Source: Candidatus Avidehalobacter gallistercoris
Lineage (GTDB): Bacteria > Bacillota > Dehalobacteriia > UBA4068 > UBA4997
Assembly (NCBI GenBank): GCA_018715045.1
Contig: DVMH01000020.1
Span: 1-63,375, forward strand
Direction of reading: 5' to 3'
Length of the DNA stretch: 63,375 nucleotides
Part shown: piece by piece, positions 25,541 through 34,403 of the stretch
Position numbering within the stretch: position 1 is the stretch's first letter
Layout of the letters: each line of letters starts with the position of its first letter
Notes under the pieces: model-generated
Databases searched by the model: none
Told to the model about the DNA's origin: nothing
The model's input: only the letters and a program-made list of their open reading frames with translations
Made by a program: the position numbers and the translations under genes

Positions 25541-26587
25541 TTACAGACTCAAAGTTTCGTCCAACATCCACTCGGCAAAGCAGCCATAGCCGGATGCACC
25601 GTCGTTGACAAAAACATGCGTCACTGCGCCCACCAGTTTACCGTCCTGAATAATAGGGCTGCCGGACATTCCCTGCACAATGCCGCCTGCCGCCGCCAGC
25701 AGGCGCTCGTCCGTCACCTTGATAACCATGCCCTTGTCGGCGGTGTGCTTCTGCGTCATAACACGCTCAATTTCCACCGCAAACTCCGCCAGTTCTTCGC
25801 CCTCCAGCACTGTGACAATAGTGGCAGGGCCAGGCTTCACCTCGTCCGCTTTCGCCACCGGCAGCGGCTCTGGATAGAGCGAGTTCTCCGGCTGCTGTTC
25901 CAGCTTGCCGTAAATACCAAGTTCGCAATTTTTCAAAATAGTGCCGTTCAAGTGCGTTTCATCAAAAACGCCCACTTTCTCACCCGGCTGACCATCACGG
26001 CTGCTCTCCACATATTGCACATCCGCCGCCAGTACACGGCCGTAACCGTTTTTCCCAGCGGATCCTGCCTCGTCGATCTGGTGCCCCAGCGCGGCGTAAT
26101 TGCCGGTATTCGGGTCATAGAACGTCAGTGTGCCAATGCCCGCGTTGGCGTCGCGGATATAAAGCCCCAAACGATACGTGCCAGTATCGGCGCAAAGCTT
26201 TGGCTCAACTTCCAGCTGCATTTCCTGAGCGTCGCGCTTCAGTGTCAGTTCGATTGCCTCGCCGTCCGCCGCCAATTCATTCACTAAATCGGCCACTTCC
26301 TGATTATAGCTGACCGGACGGCCGTTAATGGCCAGCAGCTTATCCTCCAGTTTCACCCCGGCCTCTTTGGCAGGATAGACCTCCGTGCCATCAGAAAGCT
26401 TTACCGGCGTAAATCCAACAACTACTGCACCCTCGCTTTTCAGCACGATGCCCAGCGACTGCCCACCAACCAATACGTCATACGCATAAGCAGGCGCAGA
26501 CAGCAGCATAATAGAAACAAAAAGCAGCGCGTATATCAGCTTTCTTCCGTTATCAAACGCATATTTGGCAATTTTTGGCAAAATCAA
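25541..26587 (-). CDS. spoIVB: SpoIVB serine peptidase
   Basis: SpoIVB is made in the forespore and cleaves SpoIVFA in the intermembrane space to activate SigK processing. An N-terminal membrane or signal segment spans about 16-35, a PDZ domain follows (AGVKLEDKLLAINGRPV, about 75-95), then the S55 peptidase domain. The catalytic triad fits His169 (ALGHQ), Asp293 (KVTD) and Ser308 (GMSGSP); the 15-residue Asp-to-Ser spacing is that of the Bacillus enzyme. Its partners spoIVFA and spoIVFB are at 42.5-44 kb in this window. It is transcribed toward spo0A and preceded by recN. Confidence 0.95.
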   Translation of the reverse strand: MILPKIAKYAFDNGRKLIYALLFVSIMLLSAPAYAYDVLVGGQSLGIVLKSEGAVVVGFTPVKLSDGTEVYPAKEAGVKLEDKLLAINGRPVSYNQEVADLVNELAADGEAIELTLKRDAQEMQLEVEPKLCADTGTYRLGLYIRDANAGIGTLTFYDPNTGNYAALGHQIDEAGSAGKNGYGRVLAADVQYVESSRDGQPGEKVGVFDETHLNGTILKNCELGIYGKLEQQPENSLYPEPLPVAKADEVKPGPATIVTVLEGEELAEFAVEIERVMTQKHTADKGMVIKVTDERLLAAAGGIVQGMSGSPIIQDGKLVGAVTHVFVNDGASGYGCFAEWMLDETLSL

Positions 26588-26761
26588 ACACCTCCTTCTT
26601 AAAGTTTTCAGAATTACACTGCAAGGCCGCAGGCGGCGCTTCGCCCAGCAGCCTCACCATTTACCTTAACCAGAGCAAGCGACCTTTATCCCGGAGAAAA
26701 TCCAGCAAAGCTATGCAAAATTACCACCCCGCCAGCAGAAGCGAAACGGCGGCGCCTGGGC

Positions 26762-26801
26762 AAAAAAATTTCCGGCTGAAATAGCAATCTCACCCGGAAA
26801 A
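26762..26801 (-). terminator. Intrinsic terminator of recN
   Basis: On the minus strand TTTCCGG pairs with CCGGAAA across an 18-nt loop and is followed by seven T residues, 20 bp after the recN stop. Confidence 0.82.
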
Positions 26802-26822
26802 ACAAATCTAAATTTGGTAAAT

Positions 26823-28523
26823 TTACGTAATTTTTTTACTGTTTTTCAATTTTTTGCCCGCTGCGATCAGCTCCGCCGCCTGACGGCGCGTCGTCTCGGT
26901 AACCTGGCCGCCCGCCAGCATCCGGCTGATCTCTGCCACCTTTTCCTCAGCGGATAGCGCCGTCACCTCCGTCACCGTGCGGCCAGCGGTCTCACGTTTA
27001 GCTACCAACAGGTTGTTATCCGCATAAGCCGCCAACACCGGTGCATGGGTCACACAAATCGCCTGCGCCGTTCCCGCCACCTGAACCAGCTTTTCAGCCA
27101 CGGCTTGCAGCGCACGCCCACCAAGCCCGGTATCAATTTCGTCAAAAATCAGCGTGGGCACATCGTCCAGACCGGCCAGAATAACCTTGATAGCCAGCAT
27201 AATGCGCGACATTTCACCACCGCTGGCAATTTTGGCAACAGGCTTGTGCTCCTCTCCCGCATTGGGGCAAATCATGAAGCACACATCGTCCACGCCATCC
27301 GCCGTGGGGGCTTTCGGCAACAGCGAGACTGCAAATTCCGCCCCGCTCATCTGCAAATATTGCAGCTCTGCCGTGATTCGTTCCGCCAGTTTCAGTCCTG
27401 TTACCTCGCGTAGGCTGTGCAGCTTTGCCGCCGCCTGCTCATATGCTGCCTGCAATTCAGCTTCCCGTGCCGCCAGCTCCGCCAAATACTCCTCGCGGTT
27501 CTCACGCCGTGTCAGCTCCGCCTGATTATCGGCCAAAAGCTGCAATAACCCCGCCTCATCGGCATTGTACCGCTTGCACATTGCCCTGATTTCGAACTGG
27601 CGGGCACTTATCGCCTCCAACCGCGCCGGGTCGTCCACGATCGTTTCCTTATAAGCACGCAACTCCACCGACGCATCTTCCAGCTCGTAATAAAGCCCCT
27701 GCAAACGATCTGCCAAAGGCTGCACGTTGGGGTCCACCTCAGCCAGCCGCGCCATCTCCCGCGCCGCCAAATCCAGCTGCGTGAGAGCCGCATCCCGTTC
27801 GCCGTAAACTGCCTGATAAGCAGCGTTTGCATGATCGCTGCGACGCTGCACGCTGGATAGAGCCTGCGCCTCCGCCGCCAAAGCCTCACTTTCACCAGGA
27901 ACGAGCTTGGCCGCCTCCAGCTCCTTAATTTGAAATTCAAGAAAACGCCGCCTATCCTCGTCGTCCGTCTGCTCCTGTATCGCCTGCTTAAGCCCGGATA
28001 GCGCCTCGCGCCAGGCACGATAAGCCACCGCTACAGCCTCACGCGCCGCCTCATGAGCCGCCCCGCCGAAGCTGTCCAGCAAATGCAGCTGATTGGCTGG
28101 CTCCAAAAGGAGCATATGCTCCCGCTGACCATGGATATTCAGCAGCAAACGCGCAATCTCCCGCAAGGCGGAGAGCGGCACAGGGCGCAGGTTCAACCTG
28201 TTAACAGAGCGTCCGTTCAGACTGAATTCACGGCTCAATACCAGTTCCCCATCGTCCAGTGCGGCAGCAAGCCCCAGCTCTGCCAGTTTTTGCATAAGAG
28301 CAGCGGAAAACGGCGGCAAAAACCGCCCCTCCACACGGCAGGTCTCAGCGCCGCGCCTTATCAAATCACGTTCTGCCCGGCCGCCCAGCAGCAGGGAAAC
28401 TGCATCCAAAAGCATGGATTTGCCCGCGCCAGTCTCACCGGAAAGAACATTAAGGCCGGGCTGCCAAATCAGACCGGCCTTTTCAATCAATGCCAGATTT
28501 TCGATGTAAAGTTCCGCAAACAT
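26823..28523 (-). CDS. recN: DNA repair protein RecN
   Basis: RecN is an SMC-like ATPase acting early in double-strand break repair. Walker A is SGETGAGKSMLLDAV near residues 28-42, the ABC signature lies in KIASGGEMSRIMLAIK, and Walker B is LIFDEIDTGLGG. Two long coiled-coil arms occupy about 150-380, rich in AE, RR and LQ. The frame opens at 28544, but the ATG at 28523 (MFAELYIENLALIE) is the family start. At 566 residues it is full length. It follows argR and belongs to the conserved argR-recN unit. Confidence 0.96.
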   Translation of the reverse strand: MFAELYIENLALIEKAGLIWQPGLNVLSGETGAGKSMLLDAVSLLLGGRAERDLIRRGAETCRVEGRFLPPFSAALMQKLAELGLAAALDDGELVLSREFSLNGRSVNRLNLRPVPLSALREIARLLLNIHGQREHMLLLEPANQLHLLDSFGGAAHEAAREAVAVAYRAWREALSGLKQAIQEQTDDEDRRRFLEFQIKELEAAKLVPGESEALAAEAQALSSVQRRSDHANAAYQAVYGERDAALTQLDLAAREMARLAEVDPNVQPLADRLQGLYYELEDASVELRAYKETIVDDPARLEAISARQFEIRAMCKRYNADEAGLLQLLADNQAELTRRENREEYLAELAAREAELQAAYEQAAAKLHSLREVTGLKLAERITAELQYLQMSGAEFAVSLLPKAPTADGVDDVCFMICPNAGEEHKPVAKIASGGEMSRIMLAIKVILAGLDDVPTLIFDEIDTGLGGRALQAVAEKLVQVAGTAQAICVTHAPVLAAYADNNLLVAKRETAGRTVTEVTALSAEEKVAEISRMLAGGQVTETTRRQAAELIAAGKKLKNSKKIT

Positions 28524-28546
28524 GGCTGCCCCCAAGCGGCGCACCG

Positions 28547-28996
28547 CTATTCCACGTAATCCTGCAATTTTTTCAGAACTTCCTGCGCCTTCTGACGGCT
28601 GCCGGCCAACGCAAAAATGGTATCATCGCCCGCCACCGAACCCAGCAGCGACGGCCAATTCATCGAATCCAGGCAGGCGGCCACGGCCTGTGCCATGCCG
28701 GGCAACGTCTTCACCAGCACAATGCTCTCCGATACGTTTACTTTCAATACATTATCGCGAAACATGCGGCGCGAACGGTCGATGTTATTCATCATCACCG
28801 CCGTCGGCAGGCTGTAACGAAATGTATTCTCACCAGAAACTACCTTGATGAGCCCCAGCTCCTTAATGTCGCGGGAAATGGTAGCCTGCGTCACATCAAA
28901 TCCATATTTTTTCAGTTCCTGCGTTAATTGCAACTGCGTTTCGATGTTTTCGTTCTCCACGATCTCGCGGATAATACGATGTCTTTTATTCTTCAT
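28547..28996 (-). CDS. argR: Arginine repressor ArgR
   Basis: ArgR/AhrC is the hexameric arginine-dependent repressor or activator of arginine metabolism. The N-terminal winged helix covers about 1-70 (TQATISRDIKELGLIKV is the recognition helix). The C-terminal oligomerisation and arginine-binding domain includes MAQAVAACLDSMNWPSLLGSVAGDDTIFAL with the GDDT motif (quoted in part of the family pattern). The ATG at 28996 follows GGGAG; seven upstream codons are ignored. It has 149 residues. It lies in the nadK-argR-recN order. Confidence 0.95.
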   Translation of the reverse strand: MKNKRHRIIREIVENENIETQLQLTQELKKYGFDVTQATISRDIKELGLIKVVSGENTFRYSLPTAVMMNNIDRSRRMFRDNVLKVNVSESIVLVKTLPGMAQAVAACLDSMNWPSLLGSVAGDDTIFALAGSRQKAQEVLKKLQDYVE

Positions 28997-29027
28997 GGCT
29001 ATCTCCCTTGCGCCCACCGGGCAATTT

Positions 29028-29921
29028 TTACACCGTCAATTTCGCCTTGAGCTTGCTGAAAAACATATCTGGCCGCGGCCAGGCAAACAACGCCTTATGA
29101 TCGCTCGCCTCGATTATCACCTCGTCGCCCGCCTGCACATCGCAGAACAGTTGACCATCAAACGCTACCTTGGCCGAACCGGCCACGTTGGCAAACTGCA
29201 ACCGCAACACACTGCCCGCCGAAACCACCAACGGACGGGAATACAGACTGTGCGCCGCCACCGGGGTTATCAGCATAACCTCCGTCTCCGGCGGCACGAT
29301 GGATCCCCCGGCCGAAAGCGAATAGGCCGTAGAGCCAGTGGGCGTGGCCACGACAACACCGTCGCCTTTCATTTCCAATGCCAGCTGGTTATCCACCCAA
29401 AGGCTTATACCAATCATGCGGCTGATACTGCCGTTATTGATAACAATATCGTTCTGCGCCGCCGCCCTGACAATCTTGCTGCCGCCGCGCCAGAGCTCGC
29501 CCGCAATCTGCATACGCGGTTCCAGATAATAGTCGCCTCGCACCATCTTCAGCAGATTTTCCGGCATTTCCGTTACTTCCAGTGACATTAAAAAACCCAA
29601 TTGGCCGAGATTGACACCGGCAATTGGGATGCCGAAAGGAGCCAGCATCCGCGCCGCCGCGATCAGTGTGCCGTCGCCGCCAAAAATCACCGCCAGCTGC
29701 GGCCAGGCCGCCAGTTCGGCCTGCGACAAATCATGTGCCAGCTCCGCGTGCGCCCCACCTGCATAAGCAGGCAATTCTACCGTAGCAGTTTCCGGAGCAA
29801 AAAAGCATACTCCCGCTTGCGAGAGAGCCCGCGCCGCAGTCTTGGCCGCAGCCACAGCCTGCGGCTTTTGCTCATTTACCAAAAAGACCACGCGCTCAAG
29901 TCTATCCTGCCTATGCTCCAT
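29028..29921 (-). CDS. nadK: NAD kinase
   Basis: NadK phosphorylates NAD to NADP in the cytoplasm. The kinase core has the GGDGT motif (VIFGGDGTLIAAAR), the GVNLGQLGFL segment, the NDIVI catalytic/substrate strand and the GDGVVVATPTGSTAYSLSAGG region. The start at 29921 (MEHRQDRLER) is chosen because AAGAGGTG precedes it; an ATG at 29945 is possible. It is 297 residues, slightly longer than the Bacillus enzyme. Part of the tlyA-nadK-argR-recN run. Confidence 0.95.
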   Translation of the reverse strand: MEHRQDRLERVVFLVNEQKPQAVAAAKTAARALSQAGVCFFAPETATVELPAYAGGAHAELAHDLSQAELAAWPQLAVIFGGDGTLIAAARMLAPFGIPIAGVNLGQLGFLMSLEVTEMPENLLKMVRGDYYLEPRMQIAGELWRGGSKIVRAAAQNDIVINNGSISRMIGISLWVDNQLALEMKGDGVVVATPTGSTAYSLSAGGSIVPPETEVMLITPVAAHSLYSRPLVVSAGSVLRLQFANVAGSAKVAFDGQLFCDVQAGDEVIIEASDHKALFAWPRPDMFFSKLKAKLTV

Positions 29922-30011
29922 GCCGCACCTCTTGCCGCCCTGCATCCAAACAGCACCGGGCTTTATACATTATTTACCTATAATATACAATAAGATATTC
30001 ATCGCCGTTTG

Positions 30012-30818
30012 TCAAGCATTATCTGCAAAAGCTTCGTTGGACGCCGCCACCACCGCCGCCGGATCGATTGCCCCCCGCATATGTCCCTGTTTACCCAACC
30101 AGAGTAAATATTCCACATTGCCCTCCGGCCCCTTGATCGGTGAATAGTCCAATCCACGCGGCACAAAGCCAAGTTCTTCTGCCGCCGACAGCACTCTTTC
30201 TATAACTTCCAACCGCACAGCAGAGTCACGCACCACGCCTTTTTTTCCCACTTTATCACGTCCTGCCTCAAATTGCGGCTTAATCAGCGCTACCAGCGAG
30301 CCATCCTCTTTCAACAGCGGAAACAGCGCCGGCAACAGCTTTGAGAGTGAAATGAACGAAGCATCGATCGTAATAATATCCAGCGGTTCGGGAATTTCAG
30401 CGGCGGAAAGATAACGGGCGTTGGTTTTCTCCAGCACAACAACCCTCTCGTCCTGCCTAAGCCGCCACGCCAGCTGGCCATAGCCCACGTCCACCGCATA
30501 AACCTTAGACGCGCCGTTTTGCAGGGCGCAGTCAGTGAACCCCCCGGTAGAGGCGCCGATATCCGCCATCACACAGCCCGTCAGATCCAGCGCAAAGCTC
30601 TTCAGCGCCTTAGCCAGCTTTAACCCGCCCCGGCTGACATAAGGCAGATCATGACCGGAAACGGTTATATCCGCTTCAGAGTTAACAGAAGTTCCCGCCT
30701 TATCTACCACCTGACCGTTCACGCTCACCCGCCGCGACATGATCGCCGTCCGCGCCTGCTCACGGCTGGGAAACAGACCACGCTCCAGGAGCGCCATATC
30801 CAAACGCATTTTTGTCAT
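30012..30818 (-). CDS. tlyA: TlyA family rRNA (cytidine-2'-O)-methyltransferase
   Basis: An S4 RNA-binding domain (about 3-62, with SREQARTAIMSRRVSVNG) is followed by an FtsJ-type SAM methyltransferase. The SAM motif is ADIGASTGGFTDCAL near 85-99, with the catalytic Lys/Asp pattern in IDASFISL and IKPQFEAGR. TlyA 2'-O-methylates 16S and 23S rRNA cytidines in actinobacteria; the Bacillus homologue is YqxC. Its ATG overlaps the dxs stop (ATGA) and AAGGAG lies 8 nt upstream. Hemolysin naming is historical. Confidence 0.93.
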   Translation of the reverse strand: MTKMRLDMALLERGLFPSREQARTAIMSRRVSVNGQVVDKAGTSVNSEADITVSGHDLPYVSRGGLKLAKALKSFALDLTGCVMADIGASTGGFTDCALQNGASKVYAVDVGYGQLAWRLRQDERVVVLEKTNARYLSAAEIPEPLDIITIDASFISLSKLLPALFPLLKEDGSLVALIKPQFEAGRDKVGKKGVVRDSAVRLEVIERVLSAAEELGFVPRGLDYSPIKGPEGNVEYLLWLGKQGHMRGAIDPAAVVAASNEAFADNA

Positions 30819-32692
30819 AAATTAATCTCCTTAAACCAGCGCCGCATTATCTGTGGCAGCAGCGTCTCCGCCGTCATATGGTATTTGCTGAAAATCTGAG
30901 CAGGCTTGCCCTGCGCCACAAATTCGTCCGGGAAAGCTGCCGTCATCAAATCAGCCTTAACGCCCCGCGTCTGTAACAACAATGCAATACCCTCGCCAAC
31001 GCCGCCAGCCGCGATCCCATCCTCCAGCGTCAGCAAACGTCCATACTTCCCAGCAAAATCAACTATAAGATCATCGTCCAGCGGCTTGGCAAAACGCAGA
31101 TCCGCCACCGCGGCAGGTATTCCCCGTTTCGCCAGCATAGCCGCAATCTGAAGAGCCGTCTGCACCATATCGCCCAGCGCCAGTAAACCAATTTGCGCCC
31201 CGGCAGGCTCAGCTAAAACCTCGCCTTTCCCCTGCATAAGCGGCTGCGGTGTATAAGACGCAAGCCTTGCCGCCTCACCACGCGGATAACGCAGAGCCAC
31301 CGGGCGTCCTAAAGCAAGAGCATATTCCAGCATCGGCGGCAGCGTCAGAGCGTCACGCGGCGCCAAAAGAGTCATATTCGGCATGGCGCGCAACATGGCA
31401 ATATCAAACAGCCCCTGGTGAGTCTCGCCATCCTCGCCAACCACGCCCGCTCTATCCACCGCCAACACCAGTGGCGCTTCAGCCAGGCAAACGTCCTGCA
31501 TAAGCTGGTCATAAGCCCGCTGCAGAAAAGTGGAATACACTGCCGCCACCGGCCGCATCCCCCTGAGAGCCAGCGCCGCCGAAAACGTAACCATGTGCTG
31601 CTCCGCAATGCCTACGTCATAGAAACGCTCCGGAAATTGCAGACGAAATTTTTCCAGCCCGGTGCCGTGTGGCATGGCCGCCGTCACAGCCACGATTCTT
31701 TGATCTGTAGCCGCCAGTTCGCAAAGCTTGTCCGAGAAGCATTCGGTATACGTGCGCCCCTTGGGTCTAATCTCGCCAGTAGTCAAATTGAAGCTGCCCA
31801 CACCGTGGAAAGCCGTGGGGTTCTGTTCCGCCGGGGCATAGCCGCGCCCCTTCTGCGTTATCACGTGTATCAACACCGGCTTTTCAATGCGTGCCGCCAT
31901 TTTCAGCGTTTTAAGCAGCTCAGCAATGTCATGCCCGTCCACCGGCCCCAGATATACGAAACCCATTTCCTCAAACAGTACGCCGCGCACCAGAAAATAT
32001 TTTACCGCGTCGCGCAGATGCTCCAGTCCGCGATAAAACGTATGCCCCAGCTTCTTTTTGCTGAGCAGAAACTGCGTCACCCGGTCTTTAAGGCGTCGAT
32101 AGCGTTTATCTGTTCGAAGCCGCGTCAGATAGAGGCTCATCGCGCCGACGTTTTCAGCAATCGACATCTCGTTGTCATTCAATATCACGGTAAACGGCGT
32201 TTTCAGGTCGCCACCGTGGTTCATTGCCTCCCACACCATACCGCCGGAAAGCGCGCCGTCGCCAATTACGGCGTAAACCCGTTTTTTGATATGCTGCAAT
32301 TTGGCGGCCTGGGCAATCCCCACCGCCACCGAAATGGATGTGCTGCTATGCCCGGCCACATAAGCGTCTGCCGGGCTTTCGTGCGGTTTGGGGAAACCAC
32401 TTAACCCCTTATAAGTGCGCAGGGTAGTAAACTCATCCCGCCGCCCAGTCAGCAGTTTGTGCGCATAGCACTGGTGCCCCACATCCCAGACGATTTCGTC
32501 CTGCGGCAGGTTCAAAAAGGCGTGCAACGCCACCGTCAGCTCCACAACGCCAAGGTTTGAGGCCAAATGCCCTCCGTTGACGCTGACGACTTGTAAAATC
32601 TCCTGCCGTATCTCCTTAGACAGCAGATTCAGCTGTTCTATATTCAGTTTTTTTACGTCCGCCGATTCGCGGATAGTCTCAAGCACAACCAT
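30815..32692 (-). CDS. dxs: 1-deoxy-D-xylulose-5-phosphate synthase
   Basis: Dxs joins pyruvate and glyceraldehyde-3-phosphate in the first step of the MEP isoprenoid pathway. Thiamine diphosphate binding is seen in GDGALSGGMVWEAMNHGG to ILNDNEMS. The transketolase-type pyrimidine domain has AVDRAGVVGEDGETHQG near 420-440 and the C-terminal domain LLTLEDGIAAGGVGEG. At 625 residues it is full length. It begins 3 bp after the OapA stop and overlaps tlyA, so it probably shares a transcript with oapA. Confidence 0.97.
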   Translation of the reverse strand: MVVLETIRESADVKKLNIEQLNLLSKEIRQEILQVVSVNGGHLASNLGVVELTVALHAFLNLPQDEIVWDVGHQCYAHKLLTGRRDEFTTLRTYKGLSGFPKPHESPADAYVAGHSSTSISVAVGIAQAAKLQHIKKRVYAVIGDGALSGGMVWEAMNHGGDLKTPFTVILNDNEMSIAENVGAMSLYLTRLRTDKRYRRLKDRVTQFLLSKKKLGHTFYRGLEHLRDAVKYFLVRGVLFEEMGFVYLGPVDGHDIAELLKTLKMAARIEKPVLIHVITQKGRGYAPAEQNPTAFHGVGSFNLTTGEIRPKGRTYTECFSDKLCELAATDQRIVAVTAAMPHGTGLEKFRLQFPERFYDVGIAEQHMVTFSAALALRGMRPVAAVYSTFLQRAYDQLMQDVCLAEAPLVLAVDRAGVVGEDGETHQGLFDIAMLRAMPNMTLLAPRDALTLPPMLEYALALGRPVALRYPRGEAARLASYTPQPLMQGKGEVLAEPAGAQIGLLALGDMVQTALQIAAMLAKRGIPAAVADLRFAKPLDDDLIVDFAGKYGRLLTLEDGIAAGGVGEGIALLLQTRGVKADLMTAAFPDEFVAQGKPAQIFSKYHMTAETLLPQIMRRWFKEINL

Positions 32693-32694
32693 GC

Positions 32695-33327
32695 TTAATC
32701 ACCCGATTTGTTCTGTTTGGCGGTTTTCTTTTGAGCCAGCTCACGATTCTTCAGTTCAAATCTGATAACCTCCGGCAGATCCAGCAAACGCCCTACGTTA
32801 AAGATGATATCGTCCGCCCGGTCAATGGCAATATTTTTGCCAAGAGCTTTTCCCGCCACTGTGGCCGCTGCAATGCAGCCGGATATGCCGACGGAAACAA
32901 TCAGGCCTTTCGCCCCACCGGCGGATACCAGCACCGCCGCCAGCGCCGTACCAATACCGCCTGATACCGTGCCGCAGATATCGCCCACCACGTCGTTGCA
33001 TATATTGGCCACGCGGCTGGCATTCTTGGCGAGGGTGAGAGCTTTTTTAGCACCAGGGATACGCCGCGAGGCCTTAGAGTTCAGGTGCTGCTGACCGCAA
33101 GCCGAAACCGCCGTGCCCACAATGTCAAACACAACGCCCACCAATATAACCACCAACAAAATAACAAAGCCGACCATAAACGTCTCCATCTCCTCCAGCA
33201 CCAACGTGGAGACCAGAGTCATCAGGCAGGCTGTAAAAAAAGTGCCGATAAAAACCACAAGGGTGTAGAGAGCGGCACTGTTTTGCTTATTATCAGAATT
33301 TTTGCTTTTACTTCGCGCTTTATCCAA
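32695..33327 (-). CDS. oapA: OapA, OLE-RNA-associated membrane protein
   Basis: A 210-residue integral membrane protein with four predicted membrane segments: about 20-44 and 48-75, then two helices in the region from about 116 to 168. It has a lysine-rich N-terminus and C-terminus. It lies immediately downstream of the roughly 600-nt structured region at 33370-33959 and upstream of dxs-tlyA-nadK-argR-recN. This is the position of OapA, which binds OLE RNA and brings it to the membrane in Bacillus halodurans. The start is a TTG at 33327 with AGGAGA 6 nt upstream. Identification rests on synteny, length and topology. Confidence 0.82.
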   Translation of the reverse strand: MDKARSKSKNSDNKQNSAALYTLVVFIGTFFTACLMTLVSTLVLEEMETFMVGFVILLVVILVGVVFDIVGTAVSACGQQHLNSKASRRIPGAKKALTLAKNASRVANICNDVVGDICGTVSGGIGTALAAVLVSAGGAKGLIVSVGISGCIAAATVAGKALGKNIAIDRADDIIFNVGRLLDLPEVIRFELKNRELAQKKTAKQNKSGD

Positions 33328-33369
33328 TTTGTTTCTCCTATAAAGAAATTCAGCAATAATAAAAATATG

Positions 33370-33959
33370 TGAACAGCCGGCAGGTAAACTTTATGGCTTA
33401 GGTCTGGCAGAGTTTCTCGTTGACCGCGCCACAGCGTCGCCGCCGTGGCGGTTCCCACTTACGGGTCAACCCGGAGCGTTGCCGCGGCCGGAGCCAAATC
33501 ACCACTTAGTCCATACTTTAATCCCTGACAGCATAACAGTCTAGGAGCTTTCCTCAACGGCAGTACCACATTTTTAGCCTCTTTTGCACCAGTGGTTTCA
33601 TCAGTAGGACTGCCGGTCTGGTCGAACCAAGCAGCCTCTGTTTTGGCTAAAACAGCCAATCCACCACTCGCACTCAAGGCAGGCTACACTGCACCCAGCA
33701 TTTAACCGAATGCAGGTTTAATCCCAAGCCATAGTTATCATGCCCGACCAAAGGCATCTCCCCACGCACTTGGGTCTCCACGGAAATTGGGTCGGCTTCC
33801 GTATGCCATTACAGAGCGCCCAAAAACCTTAACTCCCAGCACCAGCCCCCGACTGGGCGTCAGAAGCCAGCACCAGAAACTTCATCGATGTGCCCTTAAC
33901 GGATTTTTAGCCCCGCCTTCAAAACATGGCCTGTCGACTAGAATACTGCGTCACATATC
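33370..33959 (-). ncRNA. ole: OLE RNA (ornate, large, extremophilic RNA)
   Basis: About 590 nt without a credible gene. On the minus strand it has its own promoter (33966-33993) and many pairable segments. Clear examples are a 9-bp hairpin GCCACGGCG/CGCTGTGGC capped by a GCGA tetraloop (33428-33449), enclosed by a GTTGACC/GGTCAAC stem (33464-33470 with 33419-33425), and TTGGCT/AGCCAA. OLE RNA is about 600 nt, occurs in spore-forming Bacillota, and is encoded just ahead of its membrane partner OapA in the dxs-recN-spo0A cluster, exactly this context. The ends are estimated. No covariance search could be run. Confidence 0.85.
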
Positions 33960-33965
33960 TTTTAT

Positions 33966-33993
33966 ATTATATCATATTTTCGCAAAATATCAA
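33966..33993 (-). promoter_or_regulatory. Promoter of the OLE RNA
   Basis: TTGATA (33988-33993) and TATAAT (33966-33971) are 16 bp apart on the minus strand, just after the yraN stop. The start site is expected near 33959. Confidence 0.75.
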
Positions 33994-34005
33994 CTACCCA
34001 GCACT

Positions 34006-34371
34006 TTACCAGTGAAGAAAATCCTCCACCAGCTCGATTTTAGACGGCTCACCGGGGCAGATTTCCACCGTCAGCAGCAGGAAACTGCACGCCGCGGTGT
34101 TTTTGCCGTGGCAATACAGCCAATATTCGGCACAAGACGCCAAGCGCCGTTTTTTATCAGGGGTGACGGCCTCCGCCGGACGCACCATCGTGCCGCGCCG
34201 CCGCGCTTTCACCTCGACAAAATAAATAACGCCGCCTTTTTGGCAGACAATATCCAATTCGCCGCCCGCGCCGCGAAAGTTCCGCGCCAGGAGTTCATAC
34301 CCCAGCCCAGTCAGATAGATAGCGGCCAAATCCTCGCTCTCCCGACCGGTTTGGGCGCTTTGCTTACCCAT
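34006..34371 (-). CDS. yraN: YraN/UPF0102 family nuclease-like protein
   Basis: A 121-residue protein of the UPF0102 family, which has a restriction-endonuclease-like fold. Motifs: GRESEDLAAIYL, the acidic LDIVCQKGGVIYFVEVKAR (D-x-n-E-V-K active-site type) and the C-terminal helix-strand unit. The cellular role is not established. The ATG at 34371 is preceded by GGAGG at 8 nt; a TTG at 34386 is less likely. It follows rnhB by about 30 bp and ends just before the OLE promoter. Confidence 0.9.
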   Translation of the reverse strand: MGKQSAQTGRESEDLAAIYLTGLGYELLARNFRGAGGELDIVCQKGGVIYFVEVKARRRGTMVRPAEAVTPDKKRRLASCAEYWLYCHGKNTAACSFLLLTVEICPGEPSKIELVEDFLHW

Positions 34372-34403
34372 CGTCTTTACCTCCAAATGCGCTTAAAAAA
34401 ACA

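Noticed and set aside
33459-33677. 72-codon frame on the minus strand inside the 33.4-33.9 kb gap
   Set aside because: It has no ribosome-binding site, no recognisable domain, and lies in sequence with strong RNA pairing. It is better explained as part of the OLE RNA.
33328-33960. RNase P RNA or tmRNA as the identity of the structured region
   Set aside because: The conserved RNase P core and the tmRNA ends are not visible on either strand; synteny with OapA fits OLE RNA far better.
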